DNA from: Maridesulfovibrio zosterae DSM 11974
GTDB taxonomy: Bacteria > Desulfobacterota > Desulfovibrionia > Desulfovibrionales > Desulfovibrionaceae
Direction of reading: 5' to 3'
Assembly (NCBI RefSeq): GCF_000425265.1
Contig: NZ_KE384342.1
Location: 337,528-401,527, forward strand
DNA length: 64,000 nt
The notes below the pieces were generated by a model, which was given only the letters and a program-made list of their open reading frames with translations, had not been told where the DNA came from and ran no database searches. The translations under genes and the position numbers were made by a program. Below, in pieces: positions 16,025-24,828 of the stretch. Each line of letters starts with the position of its first letter. Positions within the stretch are counted from its first letter, which is position 1.

Positions 16025-17104
16025 ATGGGATTACAGATAATAAAACCCGATACCAAGATTGATTTTGTCGGATTGAAACGTACAGCTTTTATTATTTCAG
16101 CTGTGCTTATTCTTCTTGGGCTTGCTTCCTTGATTGTAAAAGGCGGTCCCAAGTACGGAATTGATTTTGCCGGCGGTATCGTGGTTCAGGTTAAATTTGA
16201 TAAACAAGTTGAAGTTAAGGAAGTTAAAAATGCCCTTCAAGGCACGAAACTTCCAGGACTTGTTGTTCAGAGATTTGGTCATGCTGATGATAATGAAATT
16301 CTGATCAGGACATCTACTTCAGATATCAGCTCTGCTGACGTCCGTGATATGATTTCCAAGGATTTTACTGCTAACCTTTCCAAAACAGGATTTGATATTC
16401 AGCGTTTTGATATGGTTGGCCCGAAAGTTGGTTCGGACCTTAGAACTAAGGCTCTTGAAGCATTGTATTTTGCTGTGCTTTTGATTGCTATTTATATCTC
16501 GGGTCGTTTTGAACAGCGTTGGTTTGCAGCTGCGATTATGGCCGGAGCTCTTTTCGGTGGTATCAGTGTGTTGCAGTTTATGGGAATGTCAACAACAGTG
16601 CTTATTTTTGGAGCTCTGTTCATCACTCTCGGTCTATGCTGGTATTTGAAACTGAACTATGCTTTAGGAGCAATTGTTGCTCTTATTCATGACTTACTGA
16701 TTACTGTTGGTATTTTCTCTTTGCTTAACAAAGAGTTTGACCTCACAATCATCGCAGCCCTGCTGACAATCATTGGTTACTCTCTGAACGATACTATTAT
16801 TGTTTTTGACCGTATCCGTGAGAATTTGAACGGCAAGGCGGCTCCTACTCTGGCAGAGATTATTAATCTCAGTGTTAACCAGACTCTCAGTAGAACTATC
16901 CTTACTTCCGGAACAACTCTTCTGGTTGTTGCGGCTTTGTTCATACTCGGTGGAGGAGTCATTCATGACTTTGCTCTGGCAATGCTGGTTGGTGTAGGTG
17001 TCGGTACTTATTCTTCAATCTTTGTAGCAAGCCCGATCCTTCTTGGATTTGGCCCCAGTATGACGGATAAAGATGATGATGCCTCTGGAGTTGAAGCTGC
17101 TTAA
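16025..17104 (+). CDS. secF: Protein translocase subunit SecF
   Basis: The partner of SecD in the SecDF complex, 359 residues. N-terminal helix (about 20-39), YGIDFAGGIVVQVKF (the SecF form of the D/F-GG box, about 49-63), a short periplasmic domain, then five helices. The first includes the substituted VGPKVGSDLRTKALEALYFA stretch and the fourth the SLNDTIIVFDRIRENL signature. It extends about 40 residues beyond many SecF proteins through a helix pair near 175-205 (FGGISVLQFMGMSTTVLIFG), which may be a local insertion. A strong terminator follows. Confidence 0.94.
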   Translation: MGLQIIKPDTKIDFVGLKRTAFIISAVLILLGLASLIVKGGPKYGIDFAGGIVVQVKFDKQVEVKEVKNALQGTKLPGLVVQRFGHADDNEILIRTSTSDISSADVRDMISKDFTANLSKTGFDIQRFDMVGPKVGSDLRTKALEALYFAVLLIAIYISGRFEQRWFAAAIMAGALFGGISVLQFMGMSTTVLIFGALFITLGLCWYLKLNYALGAIVALIHDLLITVGIFSLLNKEFDLTIIAALLTIIGYSLNDTIIVFDRIRENLNGKAAPTLAEIINLSVNQTLSRTILTSGTTLLVVAALFILGGGVIHDFALAMLVGVGVGTYSSIFVASPILLGFGPSMTDKDDDASGVEAA

Positions 17105-17134
17105 TTAAAGTAGCTTTACATTTTGATTCTTTGA

Positions 17135-17168
17135 GCGGGGACGACCTTTATGTCGTCCCCGCTTTTTT
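17135..17168 (+). terminator. Terminator after secF
   Basis: A perfect 11-bp stem GCGGGGACGAC/GTCGTCCCCGC with a six-base loop, followed by six T residues. It closes the yajC-secDF cluster. Confidence 0.92.
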
Positions 17169-17386
17169 ATTATTAGCTTATTTTAAATTTTATAAATTAC
17201 AGTTGTTTTTATGTTATTTATTTTAAATATACTTATATTTTATTTACAATTTATCTTTAGTGTTTATTTTAACTGTAGTGTTATGATTTAATCCTGTATT
17301 TCCTTATGAATTATATTCATATTTTTATTATGTCTAAAATTATATAATTAAAACTTATGTGCTTGCTGTGATATAATTTAAAAACT

Positions 17387-17414
17387 TTGACAATATTTAT
17401 TCAGAGTATATAGT
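17387..17414 (+). promoter_or_regulatory. Likely sigma70 promoter for AOR
   Basis: TTGACA (17387-17392), 16-bp spacer, TATAGT (17409-17414), about 75 bp before the AOR start. The whole 17169-17490 gap is very A/T-rich and shows no gene; this is the only good promoter I see in it. Confidence 0.5.
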
Positions 17415-17490
17415 TTGAGCACTTATTAACAATAATACTATGTTAAATGAAGGTTGGTTTTTGCTAAAACTTTAAATTCATGGGGGTAAT

Positions 17491-19218
17491 ATGCCCAGAA
17501 TCCTTAGAATCAATACTCGCACCAAAGAGTTCAAGTTTGACGAACTCGGTGATTACGCAGGTCTTGGCGGTCGTGCCCTGACATCAAGACTCGTAAACAC
17601 TGAAGTACCCGGCGACTGTCATGCTCTTTCTGCTGAAAATAAACTCGTATGGGCTGCGGGTATTCTCGGTGGAAGTGGTGCTGCTAACTCAGGAAGACTT
17701 TCTTGCGGTGCAAAGTCTCCCCTTACTGGCGGTATTAAAGAAAGTAACACTGGTGGTCAGTTTGCGCAGAGTCTTCCTGCATTAGATCTACTTGCCATTG
17801 TTTTTGAAGATAAACCTGATGCTGATGCAGATTTTTCTATTGTTGAAATCTATGCTGATCGCGTTGAGTTCAAAGACGCTTCTCCTGTAGTGGGGCTGGA
17901 TAACTATCCTGCACATGAAGAGCTTAAAAAAATATATGGAGCCAAGGCCGTAACGGCTTTAACTGGTCCTGCCGGTGAGCAGTGTCTGGCGGCTTCTACT
18001 ATTCAGTTTTCTGATCCTCATCTGCATCCTGCACGATCTGCTGGTCGTGGGGGGATGGGTGCTGTTATGGGATCCAAAAAAATTAAAGCAGTAGTTCTTG
18101 ATCCTAATTCAAAGGGTCGTATGAAACCTATTAATGAAGAGAAGTTTAAAGTCGCACGTAAACGTTGGACTGAAATTCTCATGGGTCACCCTGTTACCAG
18201 CGAAGGGCTTCCTGCATTCGGTACAGCAATTCTCGTTAATATCATTAATGAAGCAGGAGCCTTGCCTACCAAAAACTTCCGTTATGGTCGTTTTGACGAT
18301 GCTGCTGATATTTCAGGTGAAAAAATAGCTGAAGTCATTGAATCTCGTGGTGGTAAGACCAAAGAAGGTTGTCATACCGGTTGTGTTATTCAGTGCTCAC
18401 AGCGTTACAATGATAAAGACGGCAATTACCTGACCTCAGGTTTCGAATATGAAACAGTATGGGGGTTCGGTGCCAACTGCATGATCAATGACATAGATGA
18501 TATTGCAACCATGGACCGTATCTGTGACGAGAAAGGTATCGATACCATTGAAATGGGTTGTGCTATGGCGGTTGCGATGGATGGCGGTGTTTTAGAGTGG
18601 GGCGACAGCAAAGGCGGAATAGAGCTGCTTAAGAAAGTCGGTTCATCTGATCCTATCGGTCGCATTATCGGTAATGGAGCAGATTTTACCGGGCAGGCTT
18701 TTGGCGTAGATCGCATTCCTACGGTTAAGGGACAGGGCCTCCCTGCATATGACCCTCGTTCAGTTAAAGGTGTCGGAGTAACATATGCAACTACTCCAAT
18801 GGGCGGTGACCACACAGCCGGATACGCAGTAGCTACCAATATTCTTAAGGTCGGTGGAGATGTTGACCCTCTTTCTAAAGAAGGGCAGGTCGAGCTCTCC
18901 AAAAACCTTCAGATTGCTACCGCATCCATCGATGCTTTAGGGCTTTGCCTCTTCGTTGCATTTGCTGTCCTTGATACTGAAGATGCAGTACAATGTATCT
19001 GCGATCTCGTAGGTGCAGCACATGGTATTGATTATACTGCCGATGATTTTATAGCTCTTGGTGTAAATACTCTTAAGGATGAACTGGATTTCAACCGTAA
19101 GGCTGGATTTACCAAGCTGGACGATCAATTGCCACGGTTCTTTAGTGAAGAAAAACTTGGACCTCATGATACCATCTGGGATTACTCAGTTGAAGAGCTT
19201 CAGGCTGCTAAAGTCTAA
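17491..19218 (+). CDS. aor: Aldehyde:ferredoxin oxidoreductase (tungsten/molybdenum pterin)
   Basis: A cytoplasmic tungsten-dis-pterin enzyme oxidising aldehydes to acids with ferredoxin, 575 residues. N-terminal pterin-binding domain: YAGLGGRALTSRLV (22-35), GRLSCGAKSPLTGGIKESNTGG (about 72-93), and RSAGRGGMGAVMGSKKIKAV (about 180-200). The cluster-binding Cys are in GCHTGCVIQC (C294, C298, C302, spacing x3-x3) and the later DALGLCLF, which also carries the pterin motif DxxGLC. The spacing differs from the x2-x3 of the archaeal prototype. It is monocistronic, with promoter and terminator. In Desulfovibrio it would act in ethanol or amino-acid-derived aldehyde metabolism. Confidence 0.92.
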   Translation: MPRILRINTRTKEFKFDELGDYAGLGGRALTSRLVNTEVPGDCHALSAENKLVWAAGILGGSGAANSGRLSCGAKSPLTGGIKESNTGGQFAQSLPALDLLAIVFEDKPDADADFSIVEIYADRVEFKDASPVVGLDNYPAHEELKKIYGAKAVTALTGPAGEQCLAASTIQFSDPHLHPARSAGRGGMGAVMGSKKIKAVVLDPNSKGRMKPINEEKFKVARKRWTEILMGHPVTSEGLPAFGTAILVNIINEAGALPTKNFRYGRFDDAADISGEKIAEVIESRGGKTKEGCHTGCVIQCSQRYNDKDGNYLTSGFEYETVWGFGANCMINDIDDIATMDRICDEKGIDTIEMGCAMAVAMDGGVLEWGDSKGGIELLKKVGSSDPIGRIIGNGADFTGQAFGVDRIPTVKGQGLPAYDPRSVKGVGVTYATTPMGGDHTAGYAVATNILKVGGDVDPLSKEGQVELSKNLQIATASIDALGLCLFVAFAVLDTEDAVQCICDLVGAAHGIDYTADDFIALGVNTLKDELDFNRKAGFTKLDDQLPRFFSEEKLGPHDTIWDYSVEELQAAKV

Positions 19219-19240
19219 GTTTGTATTAATAAAATGATTA

Positions 19241-19280
19241 TTAAGCCCGGTTGAGTTCGCTCAGCCGGGCTTAATTTTTG
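19241..19280 (+). terminator. Terminator after AOR
   Basis: A 15-bp stem (TTAAGCCCGG-TTGAG with its complement, one G-T pair) closed by a TTCG tetraloop and followed by a T run. Unusually stable. Confidence 0.9.
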
Positions 19281-19340
19281 ATTGGCTAAGCAGTGCTTTG
19301 CAGGGTTTACCAGCGAAGACTTATGGAGTATGTGCGGGGT

Positions 19341-20717
19341 ATGAAATTTACAGTACTAACATTCGGTTGTCAGATGAATGTCCATGATTCGGACTGGCTT
19401 ATTCGTGCTATGGAGAGTCGGGGCTGGACTGCTGTGGACGAATCAGAGGCTAATATATTTGTTATTAACACTTGTTCTGTGCGCGATAAGCCTGAACAGA
19501 AAGTATACAGTGTGCTGGGTCGATTGGCTCCCTTATGCAAAAATACAGGTGATTTTGTGGCTGTGGGCGGTTGTGTTGCGCAACAGATAGGGGACGGTTT
19601 TCTGGAAAAATTCCCTCATGTAAGACTTGTGTTCGGTAGTGACGGCATCGCACAGGCTCCTGCTGCTCTTGAAGATTTAGCACAAAATCATGAAAAGAGA
19701 CTGGTTCTCAATGATTTTTTGTCAGAATATCCAGAACGGGAAGGTGGTGAGGTTTTACCTAATACTGATCTTCTTCCTCCTGGTATAGGCACAATTCCGG
19801 GACAAGCTTTCGTGAATATAATGCAGGGGTGTGACAACTTTTGTGCTTATTGCATTGTACCGTATACTAGAGGCAGACAGAAATCACGTTCATCAGAGGC
19901 CATCATTAATGAATGCAAATCGCTTGTTAAAGCTGGTATTCGCGAGATCACCCTTTTGGGGCAGAATGTTAATAGCTTCGGTATTGATAAAAAAGGGAAA
20001 GATTTAAGCTTTGCCGAGCTGCTATATAAAATTTCTGATATAAATGGTTTAGAGCGTATAAGATTTACGACTTCACATCCTAAGGATATTGCCCCGGAAG
20101 TTGTAAGAGCATTTGGTGAGCTGCATAATCTTTGCCCAAGTCTGCATCTTCCCGTGCAGTCTGGTTCAGATAATATTTTAAAGAAGATGGGGCGTAAATA
20201 TGATCGTACCCGCTATCTTCAAATTGTAGATGACCTTCGTAAAGCGTGTCCGGATATTGCTTTGACAACAGATCTTATTGTGGGATTCCCCGGTGAGACT
20301 GATGAAGATTTTGAGCAGACGATGGATATAATGGAAAGAGTTCGTTATGAAAGTAGTTTTTCTTTCAAATATTCAGACCGACCTGGAGTGGCAGCCGTAA
20401 AAATGCAGCCTAAAGTTTCTGAAGACGTTGCACAGAGTCGTCTTGCCCGCTTGCAGGAAAGACAAAAGAGTATTACTAGAGAAAGTCTAGATGATTTAGT
20501 CGAACGTGAAATGGTTATTTTGCTGGAACGTCCAAGCAGACGTCAGCCAAGCGGTGGCATTTCGTGGAGAGGCAAAGATATGGGTGGACGTGTGGTCAAT
20601 GTCTATTTTGCCGGTTATACTGATGAGAAGACACTTGGCGGTAAAATGGTTAAGGTTAAGATTATTGAAGCCAAGAATCATTCCCTGATAGGGGCCAAGG
20701 TGGGAGAGCCATGGTAG
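19341..20717 (+). CDS. miaB: tRNA-2-methylthio-N6-dimethylallyladenosine synthase
   Basis: A radical-SAM methylthiotransferase that adds the 2-methylthio group at A37 of tRNAs reading UNN codons. N-terminal domain Cys (FGCQMN, NTCSVRDK, VGGCVAQ) bind the auxiliary [4Fe-4S] cluster. The radical-SAM triad is CDNFCAYC, followed by TRGRQKSRS, the SAM-binding LLGQNVNSFG, HLPVQSGS and DLIVGFPGET. A TRAM RNA-binding domain ends the protein. In-frame starts exist at 19293 (non-ATG) and 19323; I chose the ATG at 19341 because family members begin MKF-x3-TFGCQMN; GGAG lies upstream. The gene overlaps the next by seven bases. Confidence 0.93.
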   Translation: MKFTVLTFGCQMNVHDSDWLIRAMESRGWTAVDESEANIFVINTCSVRDKPEQKVYSVLGRLAPLCKNTGDFVAVGGCVAQQIGDGFLEKFPHVRLVFGSDGIAQAPAALEDLAQNHEKRLVLNDFLSEYPEREGGEVLPNTDLLPPGIGTIPGQAFVNIMQGCDNFCAYCIVPYTRGRQKSRSSEAIINECKSLVKAGIREITLLGQNVNSFGIDKKGKDLSFAELLYKISDINGLERIRFTTSHPKDIAPEVVRAFGELHNLCPSLHLPVQSGSDNILKKMGRKYDRTRYLQIVDDLRKACPDIALTTDLIVGFPGETDEDFEQTMDIMERVRYESSFSFKYSDRPGVAAVKMQPKVSEDVAQSRLARLQERQKSITRESLDDLVEREMVILLERPSRRQPSGGISWRGKDMGGRVVNVYFAGYTDEKTLGGKMVKVKIIEAKNHSLIGAKVGEPW

Positions 20718-21190
20718 AAATGCAGGTTTACGGGCTGGCCGTTGAAAATGATACAGATTCTCCAGTTCTTGTTTTGAAGAATGAGGAGATTGGGACGGTC
20801 CTGCCTATTTGGATAGGAGCCATGGAAGCAATGGCTATTTCAATGATATTGAATGAAGTTGCAATGCCACGCCCTATGACACATGACCTGCTTCTTAACA
20901 CCATTGTGACCTTCGGCGGTAAAGTTCAGACTGTTGATATTGTGGATATGGAGAAAGGAACTTTCTTCGCAGAGATTATCGTTGAACGCGAAGGTGAAAT
21001 ATTGATTATTGATGCACGGCCTTCAGATGCCGTTGCATTGGCTGTCCGGGCTGACTGTCCGGTACGTGTCTCACAGAAAGTTCTTGATATGGCCGGAACA
21101 AAAGATGTTGACCAGAATATAAGTTCAAAGTCCAAGTGGGATGACGAGCTCGAAGAGCTTTCTCCAGATGACTATAAATATAAGATGTAG
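20711..21190 (+). CDS. Bifunctional nuclease family protein (DUF151)
   Basis: 159 residues, matching the DUF151/BFN family throughout: VYGLAVENDTDSPVLVLKNEE at the N-terminus, LPIWIGAMEAMAISM, RPMTHDLLLN and the C-terminal IDARPSDAVALAVRADCPV. Plant BFN1-like members are described with RNase/DNase activity; the bacterial role is not settled. The start ATGGTAGAAATG overlaps the miaB stop, so translation is probably coupled. A Glu/Asp-rich tail (DDELEELSPDDYK) follows the domain. Confidence 0.85.
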   Translation: MVEMQVYGLAVENDTDSPVLVLKNEEIGTVLPIWIGAMEAMAISMILNEVAMPRPMTHDLLLNTIVTFGGKVQTVDIVDMEKGTFFAEIIVEREGEILIIDARPSDAVALAVRADCPVRVSQKVLDMAGTKDVDQNISSKSKWDDELEELSPDDYKYKM

Positions 21191-21196
21191 GTTTAT

Positions 21197-21853
21197 ATGA
21201 TTGATTTTCACACCCACACTGTTTTCAGTGATGGCGAGCTTATTCCAGCTGAATTGGCCCGACGGGCCAGAGTGGCAGGTTACCGAGCTCTGGCAATGAC
21301 TGATCATGCTGATTCCAGCAATATTGATATAATACTTAAAAATATTAAGCGTTTTGCAAAGAAACATGGTCATTACTTTGATATTGATGTTTTTGCAGGT
21401 CTTGAACTGACTCACGTTCCTCCTGGATTAATAGGGGAAATGGTCGAGCAGGCCAGAGAATCCGATGCTCAGATTGTCCTTGTACATGGAGAAACCATAG
21501 TGGAACCTGTGGCGGAAGGAACAAACCTTGCTGCCATTGAGGCCAGAGTTGATGTCTTGGCTCATCCCGGTTTAATCAGCGATATTGAAGTCAAGCTTGC
21601 TGCCGAATATGGAGTATGTCTTGAGATTACAACCCGTAAAGGACACAGTCTGACTAATGGTCACGTTGTTGCTCTTGCGCGTAAGTACGGTGCAAAGTTG
21701 GTAATTAATAATGATGCACATGCTCCCGGTGATCTTGTAGACCTGGATATGCGTCGTAAGATCGCGTTAGGTGCGGGCATGAGCGTTGCTGAATATGGAC
21801 AGGCAGAAGAAAATTCTCGTCAATTAGTGCAGAAATTGATGAAGCGTTCATAG
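21197..21853 (+). CDS. PHP-domain histidinol-phosphatase-like phosphoesterase
   Basis: A trinuclear-metal phosphoesterase of the PHP fold, 218 residues. Motif I is HTHTVFSDGE (5-14), motif II MTDHAD, then GLELTHV, HGETIVEP, LAHPGLI, and the final NNDAHAPGD. Such proteins act on histidinol phosphate, nucleotides or small phosphoesters; the substrate cannot be told from sequence. It is 6 bp from the DUF151 gene and 18 bp from the sirtuin, so one operon. Confidence 0.8.
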   Translation: MIDFHTHTVFSDGELIPAELARRARVAGYRALAMTDHADSSNIDIILKNIKRFAKKHGHYFDIDVFAGLELTHVPPGLIGEMVEQARESDAQIVLVHGETIVEPVAEGTNLAAIEARVDVLAHPGLISDIEVKLAAEYGVCLEITTRKGHSLTNGHVVALARKYGAKLVINNDAHAPGDLVDLDMRRKIALGAGMSVAEYGQAEENSRQLVQKLMKRS

Positions 21854-21871
21854 GCTGTTTCAGGCAGAAGA

Positions 21872-22627
21872 ATGGACAAGTATAGTTCCAAGATATCAGA
21901 GGCTGTAAAGCTTATTTCCAAAGCCAGATGTTCAGTTGTCCTGACCGGGGCAGGTATGTCCGTTGCGAGCGGAATTCCTGATTTTCGAAGTCCCGGCGGA
22001 CTCTGGTCTAAATATGATTCTGAAAAAGTAGCATCCATCAGGGCTTTGCACTCAGATCCGCTTACTGTGTGGAAATTTTTGCAGGAAGCCGCAAAAATGA
22101 TGAATAAGGCTCAACCTAATGATGCGCATAGAGCTTTAGCTGAACTAGAACGTAATAGATATGTACAGGGTATTATCACTCAGAACATTGATGGATTGCA
22201 TCAGCGTGCCGGTTCATTAAATGTTATTGAGTTTCACGGTAATTGCAGCAGTTTCTATTGCATGGAATGTTTTGTCCCTTTTGACGCATCTAAAATTCCG
22301 GATTGTGAACTACCTGTTCGGTGTCCTGAATGTTCTGGTATAATTAGACCTGATCTTGTTTTTTATGGTGAGCAGATTCCTTCTGATGCATACAAGAATG
22401 CTTTTGAACTCGCAGATCAATCGGATGTTGTTATTGTTGCCGGTACTTCCGGTGGTGTTGTGCCTGCCAGTTTAATTCCTCCGCGTATTCAGGATGCAGG
22501 TGGTAAGATTATTGAGATAAACAGGACGCCTTCAGCTTATTCAGGTATGAGTGATATTTTTATTGAAGGTTCTGTGGAGTCGGTTCTGCCAAAAATTGCG
22601 CAGAGCCTTTGCTCGAAGACAGTTTAA
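21872..22627 (+). CDS. cobB: NAD-dependent protein deacylase (sirtuin)
   Basis: Removes acyl groups from lysine using NAD+, typically regulating acetyl-CoA synthetase and other enzymes. 251 residues: GAGMSVASGIPDFRSPGGLW (about 27-46, NAD loop), QNIDGLHQRAG (about 107-117), catalytic His in EFHGN, zinc ribbon with FYCMEC and RCPEC, VFYGEQIP and a GTSGGVVPAS loop where GTSxxVxPA is usual. It is class III-like and lacks the Tyr/Arg pair of desuccinylases (the cofactor region reads AAKMMNKAQ), so deacetylation is the likelier activity. Confidence 0.9.
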   Translation: MDKYSSKISEAVKLISKARCSVVLTGAGMSVASGIPDFRSPGGLWSKYDSEKVASIRALHSDPLTVWKFLQEAAKMMNKAQPNDAHRALAELERNRYVQGIITQNIDGLHQRAGSLNVIEFHGNCSSFYCMECFVPFDASKIPDCELPVRCPECSGIIRPDLVFYGEQIPSDAYKNAFELADQSDVVIVAGTSGGVVPASLIPPRIQDAGGKIIEINRTPSAYSGMSDIFIEGSVESVLPKIAQSLCSKTV

Positions 22628-22679
22628 ATTTATAATACCTGCTTGTTTCTATGGCAGGGCAAAAAAGGGTGCGTGCAGT

Positions 22680-23426
22680 ATGGATTTTATACCTCAAGGC
22701 GGAATTTTCGCCATGCTCGAATCCGCTACAATTGTGGTAAAGTGTGTACTTTGCCTCCTTGCAGCTATGTCAATGTGGAGTTGGACAATAATTTTTTGGA
22801 AAATGATATCTTTAGGAAAGGCGAGAACACGTATTCTTAAAGGCAATCAGATAATGGAAGAGGCTGATTCTCTTTCTTCAGGACTTACTGCAATCAGCAG
22901 AACCAGTTCCTCACCCCTGAATCGCATCGGAACCGCTGCGGTGAAAGAGTACCGTGTCCTTGAAAAATCAGCTGTAAGTCCCAGTCATAAGCGCAGACTT
23001 ATTAAAGACACGCTTCGCCGGATTCTCAGGCAGAAAGTAAGTTCTGAAATGAAGAAACTTACTTCTTCTTTGTCATTTCTGGCCACATGCGCAAACGGGG
23101 CTCCTTTCATAGGATTATTTGGTACTGTATGGGGAATTATGAATTCTTTTCATGCAATAGGCTCTGCAAAATCGGCAGCTCTGTCAGCGGTTGCTCCTGG
23201 TATTTCAGAAGCTCTTATTGCAACAGCTATAGGTCTTGCCGTAGCTATTCCTGCAACCATTGCCTATAACTTTTTTCTTGGAGTTCTGAACGGTATTGAG
23301 ACTGAAATGGTTAACTTTGCTGGAGCGTTTCTTAATCGTGTAGAGCGCGAAGTTTCATGGGTAGAACCAGTCTCCAAAGGTTCTGCGCAGACTTCAATGG
23401 ATCATGAATCATCCATACAGGGGTAG
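22680..23426 (+). CDS. tolQ: TolQ (MotA/TolQ/ExbB proton channel protein)
   Basis: The channel subunit of the Tol-Pal system, which uses the proton gradient to draw the outer membrane inward at division. 248 residues with three helices: about 15-40 (ATIVVKCVLCLLAAMSMWSW), about 140-160 (FIGLFGTVWGIMNSF, with the channel GTVWGI), and about 180-205 (ISEALIATAIGLAVAIPATIAYNFF, the hallmark SEALIATAxGL). An in-frame opening as far as 22551 lies in the sirtuin gene; the ATG at 22680 fits TolQ. First gene of tolQRAB-pal. Confidence 0.93.
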   Translation: MDFIPQGGIFAMLESATIVVKCVLCLLAAMSMWSWTIIFWKMISLGKARTRILKGNQIMEEADSLSSGLTAISRTSSSPLNRIGTAAVKEYRVLEKSAVSPSHKRRLIKDTLRRILRQKVSSEMKKLTSSLSFLATCANGAPFIGLFGTVWGIMNSFHAIGSAKSAALSAVAPGISEALIATAIGLAVAIPATIAYNFFLGVLNGIETEMVNFAGAFLNRVEREVSWVEPVSKGSAQTSMDHESSIQG

Positions 23427-23429
23427 CTG

Positions 23430-23846
23430 ATGGGCATTTCTACAAATAACAAAGGGATGCTTGCTGAGATCAACGTTACACCATTTGTTGATGTTATGTT
23501 GGTGTTGCTCATCATTTTCATGGTGACCGCTCCGTTGATGACTCAAGGAGTTGAAGTGGACCTGCCGCAGACGAGGACTGTTCGTTCTCTGCCTCAAGAT
23601 AATGAACATCTTGTACTTTCCATAAGTGGTAATGGAGATATTTATCTTGATGAGTATAAAGTCGGGTTTGATGAATTGCAGAGTCATCTTGAAAAATTGG
23701 TGAAGAAACAGAATAAAATGCTTTTTCTGAGAGCCGATAAAAATGTTGCCTATGGTGAGGTTGTGAAAGTCATGGGTGAAATTAAGGCGGCAGGAATTGA
23801 CAGGCTTGGTATGGTTGCTGAGCCTATAGATAAAAAGAAAAAATAG
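23430..23846 (+). CDS. tolR: TolR (ExbD/TolR family)
   Basis: 138 residues with one N-terminal helix (about 18-38). The channel-lining Asp is in INVTPFVDVMLVLLIIFMV, and the periplasmic domain ends FLRADKNVAYGEVVKVMGEI and GIDRLGMVAEP. It starts 3 bp after tolQ. With TolQ it forms the proton channel that energises TolA. Confidence 0.94.
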   Translation: MGISTNNKGMLAEINVTPFVDVMLVLLIIFMVTAPLMTQGVEVDLPQTRTVRSLPQDNEHLVLSISGNGDIYLDEYKVGFDELQSHLEKLVKKQNKMLFLRADKNVAYGEVVKVMGEIKAAGIDRLGMVAEPIDKKKK

Positions 23847-23907
23847 AGTCTGATCATAAGGTCTGATTAATTTATAGATATTACTAATATACAGGGCTAA
23901 TTTATTG

Positions 23908-24813
23908 ATGAAAATCATTGGTCTTTTCATCTCATTACTGCTTCATGCAGGACTTGTCTTTTTGACTTTATCATGGTCGGTTTCTCCTCCTGTGAAAATT
24001 TCATTAGATATGCCTGTATACAATGTTGATCTGGTCAGCCTTGCTTCTATCCCGGCTGCTCCAGTTGTTAAAAAATCATCTCCGGCTAAACCAAAGCTTT
24101 CTAAACCTGAATCTGTTGCTCTTCCAGCAGCAAAACCGAAAGTGGCTCCTGCAGCCAAGCCTGAAGCTATAAAAGCTCCAGAGCCTAAAGCAGCTCCAAA
24201 ACCTAAAGCAGTACCTAAAGTGAAAAAGATTTCACCTAAAAAGGTAAAAACAACTCATTCTCCGAAAAAAAAAGTTGATAAATCTGTAAAGAAAGAAAAG
24301 CCTGTCACTAAGAAAGCGGAGAAAAAAACTCCTGTTAAAAAAGTAAAACCCAAGAAGCCTGAAGTTAGTGCTGAAGATGCCTTTGCTGCTGATATGGCTG
24401 CATTGGCAAAAATTGTTGAAAAGCAGGAGAAGGCAGAGAGACAAGCTGTTGCCAGTGATTTAGCTGATCTTGCTAGAACTGCAGAATCTACGGCTGTTTC
24501 AGGTTCTGCTGACGGTGAATCTGGGGCTTCAGGGCTTGTTCAGGTTTACGCTTCAATTGTAAAAGAAGAAGTCCGCAAAAATTGGCGTTATCCTGTGTTC
24601 GGTCAGAAACAAAACCTTGAAGCACAGGTGCAGATTCAGCTCAAGTCAACTGGGGAGATTAGTAATATCAAGTTGCTGAAATCATCTGGTAACGTTGATT
24701 TTGATGATTCCGTGATGACCGCATTACGAGATACAGAGGTTTTGCCTAAACCTCCTGGAACCTCCATCAGAACTCTCGTTGTAAACTTTAATCTGCATGA
24801 CTTTGATCAGTAA
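23908..24813 (+). CDS. tolA: TolA-like energy transducer with Lys/Pro/Ala repeats and TonB-type C-terminus
   Basis: 302 residues: one N-terminal membrane helix (about 2-22, KIIGLFISLLLHAGLVFLTL), a long low-complexity spacer (about 50-150) of KPKA, APKPK, VKK and PVKKVKPKKP repeats, then the C-terminal binding domain (about 200-300) with KEEVRKNWRYPVF, LKSTGEISNIKLLKSSGNVDFDDSVMTAL and the TonB-like LPKPPG. It bridges the inner membrane TolQR complex to TolB/Pal. The usual long TolA helix is replaced by a Pro/Lys-rich rod as in TonB, common in deltaproteobacteria. I start at the ATG 23908, not the adjacent TTG. Confidence 0.88.
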   Translation: MKIIGLFISLLLHAGLVFLTLSWSVSPPVKISLDMPVYNVDLVSLASIPAAPVVKKSSPAKPKLSKPESVALPAAKPKVAPAAKPEAIKAPEPKAAPKPKAVPKVKKISPKKVKTTHSPKKKVDKSVKKEKPVTKKAEKKTPVKKVKPKKPEVSAEDAFAADMAALAKIVEKQEKAERQAVASDLADLARTAESTAVSGSADGESGASGLVQVYASIVKEEVRKNWRYPVFGQKQNLEAQVQIQLKSTGEISNIKLLKSSGNVDFDDSVMTALRDTEVLPKPPGTSIRTLVVNFNLHDFDQ

Positions 24814-24828
24814 GTCTGGTTTGGAATT

